Of a stretch of DNA of 64,000 bases, positions 9,383 to 22,415 are shown in pieces (position 1 is the first letter of the stretch; every line of letters begins with the position of its first letter). The DNA is from Aurifilum marmelostoma (Eukaryota > Ascomycota > Sordariomycetes > Diaporthales > Cryphonectriaceae), in assembly GCA_027559495.1 (NCBI GenBank), contig JAMXSV010000023.1, positions 434,001 through 498,000 of the forward strand, given 5' to 3'. Below the pieces are notes generated by a model. The model did not search any database. It saw nothing but the letters and a program-made list of their open reading frames with translations, and was not told the origin of the DNA. The position numbers and the translations under genes were made by a program.

Positions 9383-11357
9383 TTAGGAGTGAGCCTCCTG
9401 CCAGCTAGCACCAACCCACTCGGCATCGCCAAGGCGCTTCTCCCGGCGCCAGTTCCAGTTGAGCTCGCGCGACTTGCTCTTGCCCCAAGGGCACTCCTTG
9501 GCCCTCTCGCGAGCCTGATATTTGTTGTTCATCGCATGGCTGTGATGGTTGGCGAAGGAGAAACTGTTGACATTCGTGGAGGCGTGATCGCCTAGCCCTC
9601 CATAGTTGAGCACATTGCCAGGCTGACGCCCAGTCTTGACCATGAAGTCCGGCTTGGGCATAGACTCCCGATTGCCGGTGTACGCCCTGCGGCGCTCACC
9701 AAGCTTGGCCCACTTCTCCAGGACGTCCTTCTTGGAGGAGGGTGGTGGTGAGTGGCGTGGTGGATGCAGCTCGTGCGTCTTGACTGGGGTCACATCCTGG
9801 AAGAAGAAGCCGTCCGGGAGATCGCCGTCCATATCAATGGCATCCTCAATGGATGGGACCTGGGGCTCGGCGGCCATGACCGAAGACTTGACGGCTGGCG
9901 ACAGACCCTGGCGAGGCGTGTCGTCATCATCGTCAGCCTTGCTGTCTTGGCTCCAAGTGCGGGAGTTCATCTTCTTGAGAGCCCGAAGCTGGCGAGCCCG
10001 CTCCTCTTCCTGGTGCTCCTCCTCCTCCTCCTCCCAGAGATCACTCCAGCTCTTGGACACCGTGTCCTTGCCGCCAAAGACCGCGGACATAGACGGGATG
10101 TTGCGGGGCTTGGACATGGAGATGGGCAGAGAGCCCGACATGGGAGCGATCTGGGCAGCCGGCTTCAGCAGGTTGGGGCGCTTGATGGCAAGCGACTGCA
10201 TGGAGCCAGCAAGGCCAGACCCGAGGATCGATGCGGTGGAGGGCGTCTGAGCGGACGACACCCAGTCGGCGGTCGCCACCGAGTTGGAGAAGAGGTCCTC
10301 GGTGTAGCTCTCGTTGTCCGGGATGACGCTGAGCTGGCGGATGGGCTGGGCAGCACTCGTCGTGTGCAAGGCCCGGGCCCAAGGGAAGGCACCAGTGTCG
10401 ACCTGGGGTGACTGGATGGAGGGTGTGCGAAGGGGCTCCCGGTTGGCAGTAGCCATGGTGTCGCGGTTGGCAGAGCAGAACTCGTCGTCACCCTCGTCGA
10501 GAGTGGTGAAGCTCACGACGCGGTTCAGGGCCCTGCGGGCTCCGACCAGTGACCTCTTCTTGGGGTCCAGGTTCATGCACTCGACGATGACCTCGTAGGT
10601 GTCTTGCGACATCGACGGGAAGACATCGAAGAGGGACTGCTTGTCGCGGGAGAAGTCCAGGAAGAGGGGATCAGCCTCGGTCGGGGTGGTGAACGGGTTC
10701 CGCGAGAAGAGGATGTTCAGCAGGCAGATGCCGATGGCCCAGATATCAGCCTGCGCGGGAGAATACCCAGCGCCGGCCGAGTCGTACTGCTCTGGGGACA
10801 TGTAGCGGTCGCTGCCGACCGAAGTCTCGTACGTCCACTTGTCTCGGATGGCCAAGCCAAAGTCCCCCAGCTTCATCGTACCATCCTTGCCAAGAAAGAT
10901 GTTCTCAGGCTTGATGTCTCGATGGTAGACGCCCTTGGAGTGGATGTAGGCAACAGCATCAACAAGCTCCAACATGAAGCGCCTGACGTGCTCCGTCTCG
11001 AGGGGGACCCTGGTCAACACGGATAGCCTCATAGAGATCACCCTGTTGACAGTACTCGAGGACGAGGTAGACGTGAGCGTCAGTCTCGAAAGAGTGGAGA
11101 AGGTTGACGATGTTGGGGTGGCGGCCAAGACGGCGGTGGAGGACGAGCTCCTCCGACTTGTCGTCGATGGCGAAGTCGAAGCCAGCTTCGTCGGCCGCGG
11201 ATTTCTTGGTCAGGCACTTGATGGCGACAGTCTCTCCCGTGACCAAGTCGCGGGCTTTGAAGACCATGCCAAAAGACCCATGGTTGAGTGGCGCCAAGGT
11301 CTCGTATCGCCCATCGAGGACGACACCGCCGGTAAACTCGTCTCGCAAGCATTCCAT
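9383..11357 (-). CDS. Ran1/Ksp1-type Ser/Thr protein kinase, frame broken by one base
   Basis: The catalytic domain is N-terminal. It has a Gly loop (LNHGSFGMVFKA, about 25-36), catalytic Lys in VAIK, HRDIKPEN at about 145-152, DFG, and activation-loop SDRYMSPEQYD. A 350-residue low-complexity tail follows with an acidic/Glu run and a conserved WNWRREKRLGDAEWVGASW end. The kinase domain looks most like fungal Ran1/Pat1 and Ksp1 (nutrient and meiotic signalling), an assignment by motif only. The frame changes inside five C's (11002-11006 on the plus strand). Upstream the protein reads GDLYEAIRVDQGP; downstream, one base out, it reads LETEHVRRFMLELVDAV, which continues the domain exactly. Skipping one base gives 657 residues. 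The ATG at 11355-11357 is favoured because no other ATG occurs on this strand for 420 nt upstream. No intron is seen. Confidence 0.87.
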
Positions 11358-14300
11358 TGTATGAGTAATAAAAGAAGAAAGAAGTGCCAAAGATTAGAAA
11401 AAAGTCGTAGGTTGGTAAAAGACAAAAGGATGCCTGGTAATACACAGTTCCCAGACACTCTTTGTCGTAGACCTCGGTGCCGACCAGTCTATGCCGATGA
11501 TGAATGACAATGCTGCCCAAAGAAACTCCAAATAATCTTTTTTCGACTCTTTCGGCTGCTTTGTGTACCAAGCTCCGGAGTTTAGGAAATCGAATAAGGC
11601 GATAGGAAGGTGCGGCAGGGAGATCGCAAAGAGATGTCGAAGTTCAAGTAGTGTGCGCGCGTGCGAGTCGGCGGCAGAGGAAGGTACCAAGGATGTCGTG
11701 GAGAGGCGGCGGCGATATACAGACCGTGAGGTCGGGTGGTGAAAACAAAAAACAAAAGTGCGGATCGTTGATTTTCAGAGGCTCATCGATTTTGGGTATT
11801 TTCAGTATGATCAAATAAGAAAAAGGAAAAGTTGACTGAAGAGTTGGCTGGATCTGTCGTCGACGAGTCGAGTTGACTTGGGGACGGATGCTTTAAAAAA
11901 GGGAACAAAAGAAAGATCGTCAAAGGCTCATTGGGAAGAATTGGTTGTGTTCTTGAAGAAAGAGTGAAAGTAGGTCTCGAGAAAGGCGTATGTTAACGAG
12001 GAAGTAAGAGGTGGTGTGGTGATGAAGACCCCAAGGGGATGACGATGCCGAGGTCTTGAAGTAGGAGCAGCACGAGTCGGCCCTCAATGGTGTCAAGTGA
12101 GTTGATGATGATGCAGCTGGCGGCGACAGCGGAGCGGGACCACAGCAGAAAGGATGGAGACGATGACGGGTCCAGAGACACGAGCTGTGAGTAATTGTCT
12201 ACGGCACAGCCGTCAAGAGAGCGGAGCCTTGGATGCTGGGAGGATCCCGGCGCTTGTGGTGGGTAATGAGGTTGCTTGAGATGTTGGCACCTATAATAGA
12301 ACCGCCGGGTGGATCGTGAGAGGACTCATTCGTAGGTGGGTTCGCCTTCCAGAACAGGATGGAGAAGAGGTTGTGACTCTTCAGCCGTCCTAGTTCAACT
12401 TGATGTCGCCTTCTTCTAGGTCAAACTTGGCCCCTGGCGGTACTGCCTTTATTTCTGTGTTGTCTGTCGCCTTATCCGCCTCGACCCTTGTTGTAGGTGA
12501 CAGGTATCTGGCGTGAACAAGAGAGAATGCGTGCGGATGACGTGCGCAAGGCAGCAACAGGGTTGTGGACAGGTTGCCTGTATATCGTAGGTTGAGGAAT
12601 TACACTGCAAGTAGACCCAAAAAAAACAGCTGGTAGGCTACCCTTTGCTAGGCCGAAGCAGATCGTAGAGGAGGGGATCCAATGACAGGCAGCTGCGGAC
12701 CTAGTTGCAGACGACTCCGAGACGGGTCCGAGGATGGGTCGAGGCCGACGAGGCAGATGGTCGAGGCCTTGTGCGGGCTGCTGGTGACACGATGTTGTTC
12801 TGCTTGCTTGACAACTCCCAACAATGACCAATTGAGCCGACGTCAGCGTCCCTGGTGAGGAGAGCTAGGGGGAGCTGGATTGGATTGACTTGGACGCCCG
12901 GATCGCTGTCGTCCGGTAAGGCAGTCGGCACTCAAGAGGATAGACCTGACTCGACTTGACTATTGAATTGGCTTGTCTTGACCTGTCTTGTCTGGGTGAC
13001 CGTCGTAGGGCGAGGTTGGAGAGAAGAAAGCAAGCTGGAGGATGGACGGGGGATAGGCGAGGTCAAGTATGGGAAATGGCAAAGGTAGGATGAGGTGGGT
13101 GGGAGGTAGGATAAGGAAGGGAAAGAAGGTGAGAGAAGAGAGGTTGGTCGGAACGGTGGTGTGGTGAGATGATAGATAGGACTACTATGCAGAACAAGAG
13201 ACTAAGGAGAAGGCGGTGGGAACAGCAAGAAACAAAACTGACGGATAGGAAGGTACAGTAGCAAGGCACACAGAGGGGAAAAAAAGAGAGAGAGAGGAGA
13301 GAGAGACCAAAGAGTGGTCGACGAACTGGAACGGAAACGGGCTGGGCTGCTTGGACGACGAAAGAAGACAAGGGACAGGCATGCAGGAGGAAAAGAAGGA
13401 AGACGTAGAGCGCAGGAGACATGCAGGTGTGGTGAGGTGTCTGGTCAGGGGGGGGGGCATCGTGGGTGTGCCGATAGCGACATGGGGGGGCGTACAGACA
13501 TCGGAGCAGCCAACTTGGAACGCTGGGAACGGAGTCTGCATTGAGCCCGTAGAGGCCCGTATGGAAACTGAGCGAAGAGGATGGGCCCCACGATCGGCCT
13601 GGGTGCGCCACGGAGCGAGACCTCAGAGGTGAGATTAGCAATCTCGACTCTTGCGACTGCTGAGGTCTTCCCAGACTCTCACACCCTACACAGTGCGCGG
13701 AGAACCTGGAAGGATCTAGCAAGGATGGTGTGCGAGAGAAGACTGAGGTGGGCTGAGTGTGTTGTCTGCCGCACATCGTGCTTGCCCTTTGCTGGTTCCT
13801 GCCATCGTGGCACCTTGGTAGCCCACCCCCTCCCCTTGTCCTGACTGTGTATGCACTGTGCAGGGACTGACGCATGTGCGTGGCCCAGCAGGAAAATGAC
13901 GAGCTTCTCAAGGCCAAGGAGAGGCCACACCCTGGCCGCTGTTCCCTGGAGCACGTCAACGCTTATTCGCTGTTGAGCCTAGCGTGCCAGGGAAACAGGC
14001 CGCACTAAGCCTGTCGGGTCAACGTCTGTCTCTAATTCAGGACCTGATGGATGGCACACCTGCAGAAAGAGGCGCTGCACTGCGCTCACGGGTTCCTTCA
14101 CCGCCCACTGTGTGTGTGCGCAGGCAGGCAGGACCCGTCGTGCCTCGATGCACATACAAGTGCGCAGAAGCAAAGATGGGACGACAAGAAACAGAGGCAT
14201 GAACCCCAGGTTTGGGTGCATCGTAAACTATGCCAGGCTAGACCCAGGACGTGTCTATTGCCCCCCTAACTTAATGTCCGTGTGCCTTTGTTGACGCTCG

Positions 14301-17300
14301 TGTCCCTGAAGATTTCAACACAGGTTCCAGTGCTGGGGGACCTAACCTCCACCGGATCGGCCCCCAAATTTCCCACCCTTGTTTTTGGTCAGTTGTTGCC
14401 CTGCCTTGCCCTGCCCTGCCTGCCCTACCGCGTCGACCGCCTTCGGGGAGCTTTCAAAAGAAGGGGTGCCAGAGCTTTCTCGGTTGAACCCCAGGATTCC
14501 ATGGGTTTCCGTTTCACCAAGATCGTCATGCGCCCCCTCATTGGCTCAACGGCTAAACGAACCCTCCTTGATATTGCAGACGAGCGACTGCAACCACGCC
14601 TAGGGCGAAAGCTTTACCCGCTATGCTCACGCGAGCCCTTGCCTGCTTGTCAAACCGTCTCAGGTAGAGGAACTGGCTGACGGATCTCCCATGCTTGAAG
14701 ATGCGTGGACCGGAATGGAGGTCTCACCATATAGGTTGCCTTGGCGCCCGACCGATGAACTGGCCTGGCGTCTGCTCTGTCGCAATAACAGCAACGGGGT
14801 GCAAGAAACGTGCAGAGGCGTGCACTGGCCGTGCACGGCTGTCGCCTGCACTGGCCAACAAGCTTGGGCGCCTGGAAGAGGTGCTGCACGCTGGCGCAGG
14901 AACCGCCGAGAAAATGAACAATAGGGAAAGGCCACGTTCTACCTGTCAGGCCGATCAACGTGACCCTACAGCCGACTCCACAGCAACCTCGTGAGCCACC
15001 AATCAAGTCAATCTGGCCATGTCTCTACACAGTAGCGGTACTAGCACGGTACAAGTATCTCGAGTATGTACCTGTGCGGGCCCGGGATCAAGCCTCGAGA
15101 ACAGCTGGTTCGAGAAAGGTCGACTTGATGACTGACTTCCACCCCTCCTCCTCTTTTCTCTTGTCACTTGTGTTGGGGAGCTAAGGGTCTCCAAAATAGC
15201 GATTCCGATCTTGGTAGGTTTGCCAAGGGTGTCTGGATTAAGCTCCCAGGCAGGTTGTGTGGGGGGAGGAGCCCTAGAGAGGCCAGATCGGGAGATGCAA
15301 TAGGCGCGCTCTAACTTATCAGTCCTCGAGAACAAGTGCATACTCCTCGAACCACTGAGGTCACAGGTGAGCAAACCCCCTTTCCGCAAATCAAAGCTGG
15401 TGGGAGTGGTGGTGTTGCCATACTGTAGGACTATCGCCGTGTCACTGTGCCCTGAACCTGAGATCTGAAGGGCTCCACAAGCCGGACGTGTCCATCTCAA
15501 TAGTCACTGCGCTATGGCATATTGCTAATAACCCATCATCTGCCTCGTGATTACCAGAAGAAGCCGAGTTGGGGCGACGGGGCGGATTGCTCATTTTCCC
15601 CTTTTGGCGCACACTCCCGCATGACTGAATGACTGAGGCCGAGGCCGATGCTCGGGGACGGATCCTCTTATCTCGACCGCCGGCTAGACGCAAACCTAAC
15701 AGACTGGTGACTCGCGGTGCGCCGTTTCTGGAGGCTGTGCTGGGAACCTTCTAGCAGATTGTAGATCACGGGAGGCACATGGAACGAGGTGGTTCCTATC
15801 TGAATCTTGTCTCCAGGGTGCTCGCACCCGTCGCATGCGGACAGCACGTCAGTTTGCGCAACAAAGGGACGGCTCGCGTGCTACAACTAGATCGCGCCTG
15901 GCCTCAGTGGCGTCGCGTCACGAACGCTGCAACGGGTTCCCGGGAAGGATCGAAGGCAAAGACAAGGGGCGGGCCAACATAGACGGTAGGCGACGAGGCA
16001 GCTCAGCGTTACAGACGCTTTCTGCTGTTGCTGAGCAGTCCGCACCCAAGCGGCAGCGAGTTCTCTCTAACATCCTCGAGACGGCGGCCTGGCCTGGGCG
16101 TACCAATTGGGGACCTGCTCCTGGCCTCACCATTGATCGATCGCCTTGTCGCTGTCTGGCTGTCCTGTCCGCGGGTGCGATGGGTCTCTGGTACCGCTGA
16201 CAGTCACAGTATTGTTTGTACACAGTGATTTGTTTTTTTTTTTCTCCCTTCTTTTTGGGACCAGTACGGAGTACTTTCGTCGCTTGCCCTTTCGGACGAC
16301 CTGCAGATGAGGTGGTGTGTAGGCGGAAGCAGACGCAAGGGGCACACCTCGGGGACTGACGACAATCCCGTCATGCTGCGTGCCTGATCATAACAACCCC
16401 GCCCGTTGAAACACAGGCTTGCGTTCCAGCTGTTCAGACTTAGTTTACTTTTGACAGCTCATGCCTGATACCGAATGCCTCATTCGGACATTGGCTAGTT
16501 CTTTTTTTAATTTTTTTTTTCTTTCCCTTTATCCAAGCCCACGCCCTCCACTGGTCGCCACCAAAACATCGGACGGTGTGCTGAGGTGGTGGTATGGACC
16601 CCAGGGAGGGCTCGGGCGAGGGAGGACTAGGAGGGCTCGGAAGCTTCTGCTATTCGCTGCTATCTGCTGCAGACGTGCTGCAGTAGCTTTTGATGCCGTC
16701 CTGATACCGCCCTTGGCTTGGATGGTCGAAACCATAGCGACGCGGCAGCCAGCCACAGATAGAGAGATGCGGGGGGCCAGTACCGTGAACTCGCGAATCG
16801 CAACCGCCGACGGCTCCCTCTGCTGCAGGAGTGAGTGGGTGGAACGATGGTCAACTCTGTATGGTAGTACCGCAGTATCACAACGGTACTATGGTGGTAT
16901 TGGACAGAGACTAGCGGCAACACAGTGGGCAGATGTCCTACCCATCGTCTGGCCACCTTGAAATTGAAATCCGTGGAACCGCGCGCAGCACCGGCGCCAC
17001 CTCTGAAGCGGTCTGCCGCTGCACGACGCGACATGCATAAGAATACCACCTTGGATGTTCAGCCAAAAGTCGTCCTGCGATGACAACGGAGGGCACGAGA
17101 GCACGGAGCACGGCATGAACCGTCCCTCTCACAGCAGCAGCCAGGCCATAAGGTCTGTTTCCCCGCCGGGGGTCGCATGTTGAGGCTGGAATGCAACCGG
17201 ACCCAGCCGGAGCTGCCGCACGGTCGTTTCATCAGAGAGTTGAGGCTTGTGACCTGGCGTGTGACGTTGGACATCTTGTTGTTGTTATTGTTGTTGTTGT

Positions 17301-18301
17301 TATTGTTGACACGTGTGCTTGTTGTTTCTCCTCTTTTGCCGAGACGAATCTCCATCTGCCAGCATCTTGATGGAGCATGTCGGAGGAATCGTAAAGAGCG
17401 TGCATGCAGACAACACCAGGGGGGACGGGAGGAGAGGGGCGGGGGTGGGGGAAGTCCTAGGGCCTCCTCGTGTGGATTTTCTGGGCATTACAGTGGGCAC
17501 TAGGCCAGGATATCCAGGCTGCTGGGCGTCTTTGCGTGCGTACGTACTATGGTGCAGTGGTGGATGGTGGGTGAAGTTGGTGCCCAGCTGCCCAGCTGCC
17601 GCCGCACGGATCAGGGGCAGGCCTCACCGCGCTTTTCGTCCACCAAACCTAACCCACAACCGATGGCGTCCTTGGAAGGAGCAACACACCTTGCACACCC
17701 ATGGCCTATACTATAGTAGTGCACATAGTTCCTTCCCACATCACCCATCACCACCAACCATACCTTCCTTAGCCACCGTGATTATGCAGTGAGCAATGCA
17801 GGCACGAACAGAATTTTCTTCCACTCCTCCCCCTAGCTCGCTATCCCAACAGCCCTGCATAAGAAAGAGGAAAAAATTTCTTCACGATCAACTGCTAGTT
17901 CCATCAGCACTCAAGGCACTCTTTCTTGTGGCAGGTCAAATTTCCTCCTCACCGCTTTGTTTTTTCACCTGCCCTGCAGGTTATAGATCTGCTGATTATT
18001 ATTATTTTCTTGTTTTCTTCTATTTTTCCCCTGCATGGGAACATGAATGCCCGGTCGCCTGAACGCCTTGCATAAGCCGGACACCCCAGCAGCACCACCA
18101 CAAGCGCGAACCTCCGGCGCGGTCCAGATTGGTCCTTTTTTGATCGCCAACCAAATCCCTCAATAGGTTTTCCTTGGTCCGAACACAGCCCTCTCCCCCT
18201 ACCCGTGAAGATCGCCTTGTTCTTTGGGAACAGGCGAGTGAGGAGCCGGCACGTCGTCCACCTTGACCCAGACAAGCGCATGCACGCCCGCAGCCACGGC
18301 C
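11358..18301. other. 7-kb intergenic region
   Basis: No gene is supported on either strand. The 420 nt next to the kinase lack ATGs and look like its leader. The minus strand from about 13,060 to 13,500 is pyrimidine-rich, which creates long but non-protein-like frames. A G10 run lies at 13448-13457, CCTGCC tandem copies at about 14400-14430, and a GTT-rich patch at 17277-17310. Longest ORFs (166-298 residues) are low-complexity or show no family features. Confidence 0.5.
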
Positions 18302-20169
18302 ATGGCTGAGGATCTAGACTCTGTCAGGGTCATCCTGTTAGACATAGGTAAGCAACCTGTCTGTCCGATGGAGGGAGGGGTGGAGGGCGGAAAGGAGAGA
18401 CATGGACGGAGTGTGTGGAGGAGGCGTTGCTGCACCTGCTGCACTCACCCGCCCGGGCTGTCTACGCCGCCAGCGCCATCGTGCCAGCCAGTGACAACAG
18501 AGAAGCACCAAGGTCGGATGCTCCACTACCCACCACCGCGTTGCATAACCTCAACCACCGTTTTCCCACGCCGTCTCCTCAGTCACCAGTCTCCACGTCT
18601 ATCGTCCAAGGCCTCATGACTTTCCGGATGCGGGCTCCTGCTCTCCAAAGTGTCCACTTGCCTGCGTCTACCGACCCATCGTGGAGCTTGCCTCGTTGTT
18701 TCCTTGGGCTCCTCCTGGGCCCGAGGCGTGTTGGTGCATAAACCCAGACGGATTGGCTGATGATCGTGTATATTTTTTTCATCTCCTTCAGAGGGGACTG
18801 TTTGTTCAATCTCGTTCGTCCACGATGTTCTGGTAAGGACGATCCCGTTTTTATCCACTCGTTCATTCATTGTCTCTTTCTGGGCGTGCTGTCTTGGTGC
18901 TCTTTCGCACTGTCGCTCTACTTGGCCAGCTTGCGTATGTTAGCAATGCGGTGCTACGCTGTCCGGATCCCGAAGCGTCAATCAGGCCTATGGGATCGCA
19001 CCGATCCCTGTCGTGCGGCCCGCCCAAGTGGTGCCTCAGGTTGTGTTGTCGTGGCCTATCAACAGACGCACATCTACTATCGCGCAGTATTACGTACCGG
19101 GCAGGCATCCTGATTCAGACCATGTCGATCAGGAGGACGACAACAACAACAACGGATGGATAACTCATGTAATCGATCTGTCGATTCTAGGGTGTTGTTG
19201 AGGAGGTGGGGGGAGAAGAGGGCGGGGGGGCGTCGGGGTGGATGTCATGCCGCCGGCCGGACTGCACCATCTGAATGGTTCATGCTGCAGAAAGCTGCAG
19301 AAAAATTGGCCATCTCATAGAATACAATCCGTGAGAGTCAGGCCTACATGAGACTGATGTCTGTTCACCGTCCGAAGGTGAAAAAGCAAGTGCTTGCCAA
19401 ACCTCAATGGGCCATCATGTTTCATCTCGTGTCTACGAGCCGAGACTTGTCTATGCTTTTGACGTCAATCCGCAAGCAGACACAGATAAGCTGCATTCTC
19501 CATCCTCAATACTAATGGTACCATATCGCCTAGTTCCCATACGCCCTTGAGACCCTGCCCTCCACCCTGGAGACACAATGGGACAGTCCTTCTTTTGCTC
19601 CCTACAGAGAGGCGTTCCCGCCCGAGCACCGGACCTCCCCTTCCGCGCTCCGGGCGCACGTCGCAGACCTGATGAGCCGGGATGTCAAGATTGCCTACCT
19701 TAAGAACCTGCAGGGCTACCTGTGGGAGCAGGGCTACGCGAGCGGTGCCCTCAAGGCACCTCTGTTTGCAGATGTGCCGCCCAAATTCCCGGCATGGAAA
19801 GGAAAGGGCATCGAGATCATGATCTACTCGTCAGGTTCCGTGCCCGCGCAGAAGCTGCTCTTCAGACACACTGACGCTGCAGAGTTCGGTGAGAAGGGTG
19901 ACCTGACACCCATGATCGCCGATTACTTTGATACTGTGAATGCGGGTCTAAAGACAGATGTGGGAAGCTATAAGAAGATCGCCGGGAAGCATGATCACTT
20001 TGCTGCGGAGGATTGGCTGTTCCTGAGTGACAATGTCAGGGAGGTCGAGGCGGCTAAGGCGGCTGGTATGAGGAGTTTCGTGGTGCAGAGGCCCGGGAAC
20101 GCTGATCTGCCTGCTGGTACGGAGGAAAAGCACAGGATCATACACAGCTTCGACGAGATTGCCCTCTAG
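18302..20169 (+). CDS. UTR4: Enolase-phosphatase E1 (methionine salvage)
   Basis: Exons 18302-18347, 18792-18832 and 19534-20169 give 240 residues. The joined N-terminus reads VILLDIEGTVCSISFVHDVL then FPYALETL, the HAD-superfamily motif I (DIEGT) of acireductone synthase. The second HAD motif is YSSGSVPAQKLLF and the acidic motif is FLSDNVREVEAAKAAGM. The enzyme (MtnC/Utr4, EC 3.1.3.77) enolises and dephosphorylates 2,3-diketo-5-methylthiopentyl-1-phosphate in the cytosolic methionine-salvage pathway. The length matches the family (about 230-260). Introns of 444 and 701 nt are far longer than others here. Both donors are GTAAG and acceptors CAG/TAG, and exon 2 is only 41 nt. The ATG precedes motif I by 14 codons, as in relatives. 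Confidence 0.92.
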
Positions 20170-20522
20170 GTGACCGATCACCTGTAGTCGTTTGGGGAAG
20201 GGGATCGCCGTGGGCGCTCCGTTGCAGTGTGTTGCAACCCTCCAGCGAAAAGAGCGCCCAGGGGAACAGACTATCGACGTCAATGGCAAGGATCGTGGCC
20301 TTCTTCACAGCAAAAAGACATCGCAGCAATTCAAATCGATTGTGACGCCGTTGCATCACCCTCTCAGCCAGACCCTTGGTTGCAACACCCCCTGTCCCAT
20401 ATGCCGAATTCCGCGTGACTAAGCAGAGCACGTACACATCAAAGTGCCTCGGCTCAGTTCCCACGACCTCATCAACTCCTCAACATGTTTATATTCACGT
20501 ATGTGATGTGCACGCCTTGGAG
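20170..20522. other. Intergenic between UTR4 and the dehydrogenase gene
   Basis: A 353-nt gap between two genes on the same strand. It presumably holds the UTR4 3' UTR and the promoter of the next gene. No clear element is recognised. Confidence 0.5.
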
Positions 20523-22152
20523 ATGAGTCTGAAATTCGATAGGCACACGACGGGCACAGAGGTCGCCGAGGCCTGTAAAGACCAAATCCGGGGAAAAATT
20601 GGTGAGTTGTGTCACAATCTTCCGTCAGCACTGCCGTGCGTTGTCCCCAGCCCACCACGAGAGATCGCCGGTCAGCTGTACAACCAAACTGAAATCCAAT
20701 TCGTCAACCGCTTCACTTGGTTCCGCCCGTCCTGCACATGCAGATGAGCACGGACGACCGTGGATCATCTCTTCCGGCAGAAGCTGCGATCCATTTTGTG
20801 GGTGGAGGAGACGAAGAAGAAGTAGAAGGCTGACCAAGGGCACCTACCTGGCTGCAGTCCTCGTAACCGGTCCATCCCCTGGGTCTATTGGCGAGGCCAC
20901 GGCTCTTGCCATCGCTCGCCATCAGCCTGCTCTGCTGATCTTGGCTGGGCGCACACCTGCGAAGATCGATGCCGTTGCTGCTAGCTGCCGCGAGGTGGCG
21001 GCCAATAATGATAATACTGTAAGCAGCTAGTCAACCATCTCCTTGCTTGAACCGGTTTCCAAGAGGCCTGGTGTGTGTGTGCCACTTGCTAGAGAGTGGG
21101 GAAGCGATTGAGTTCAGTTTGTCCTAACTACGGCTTCGATATCCATAGGCGACGGTCTCGGGCTCAAAGAATGGTGTAGCCACGGTAGTGAAGACCGTCC
21201 AGATCGATCTCCTCTCGCTCGTGTCGGTTCGGTCTGCAGCAGGCGAGATACGTGCTCTCACAGACCGTCTGGACGTTCTCATCAACAATGCCGGGATCAG
21301 CACCGCTGTCCTACGGCATTCGAAGGAGGGGTTCGAATCCCACTTCGCGACAAACCACCTGGGCCCATTCCTGCTCACCAAGCTCCTCATCCCTCTACTA
21401 CTACGCGCCAGTCCTGGCGCCCGTGTAGTCAACGTGTCTAGTAGCGCGCACTGGATCTCACCTATACGCTTCAGTGACATCAACTTTGAGAATGAGGTTG
21501 AGGGATCCAAGAAGGGCAAGATAGACATTCCCAAGCAGGAGAGGCCGCACTCCAAGAACCCTGCTTGGACCATGGCTCGTTCAGCGGATGGGTTCCCTGG
21601 TACCATTGCGTACGGCCAGAGCAAGACGGCAAACATCCTTTTCACCGTCGCGCTGAAGCGGCGCTTGGCAGGCCAAGGGATCGATGTTCTGGCTCTGCAC
21701 CCTGGAGGTAAGCTGACTGTTTGGCTTTGTGAAGAGAGTTCCCAATCATGACTCGTTTTGGAGAGTCCTGTGTCGCGTTGCTAATGCTTTCTTCATCACC
21801 TCAGAAATCCATTCGAATCTGGGCGACGAACTCTCCCCCGAGTTCAAACAAGAGATACGAACGTGGCCGGCTCGCCGATGGAAGACCTTGGACCAGGGAT
21901 GTTCGACAACTCTTGTTGCCGCGTTCGACCCCGAGTTTTCTGGTGAGTGGTGCACACACTAGCTACGCTGCCTTCTATCAAACGTACTATGCTTTCTAAC
22001 TTGAGCTAGGTACTCAACATGTCTACCTACAGAACTGTCAGGCCGCCCGGCCCGCTCGTTGGGCCGACGATCCAGACACGGCAGAACGGCTCTGGCATTT
22101 GAGCGAGAATTTGGTGGACGAGGCGTCCACCCTGCCGGGAAGCAAATTGTAG
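20523..22152 (+). CDS. Short-chain dehydrogenase/reductase
   Basis: Five exons (20523-20601, 20858-21018, 21149-21707, 21805-21942, 22010-22152) give 359 residues. Classical SDR signature: the nucleotide-binding turn VLVTGPSPGSIGEA completed across intron 1, AGRTP after the second strand, the DLLS acidic position, LINNAGIS, NHLGPF, the catalytic Ser in VNVSSSAHW and the catalytic pair YGQSK. The protein resembles the WW-oxidoreductase/retinol-dehydrogenase-like fungal SDRs that start with a short DRHTTGTEVAE segment. An Arg after the second strand (LAGRTP) favours NADP(H). The substrate is unknown and no biosynthetic partner genes are adjacent. Intron 1 is 256 nt; the others are 67-130 nt. 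The gene is convergent with BMT2, 263 nt between stops. Confidence 0.88.
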
Positions 22153-22415
22153 CGGGTGTTACTTCTTGACAGAGGAGGGCGCGAGTAATGTCTACAACTT
22201 CGAGCCTGCACAGCTGTGTTGTAGTAATAATTGCAGCCCTCGATGTGTCCATTCACTAGCTGTCTGCAGCGGAGACCGAGTGTCACGCCTCAGGGTCTCT
22301 CTAGACTCTGGCGCCGGCTCTGGTTGGACGTGCCGCGAGTCAATCGGCAGACACCCAAGAAATGAGCATGTTCTGGACCTGGCATTGCTGTGTAGTATTT
22401 TGCAAAGAATTTGAT

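Noticed and set aside
13063..13959. 298-residue minus-strand ORF
   Set aside because: Ser/Pro/Leu/Cys-rich translation of a pyrimidine-rich stretch, with no domain and no plausible splice context; considered noncoding.
16461..16961. 166-residue plus-strand ORF
   Set aside because: No recognisable motif, an early poly-Phe run from a T tract, and no splice support.
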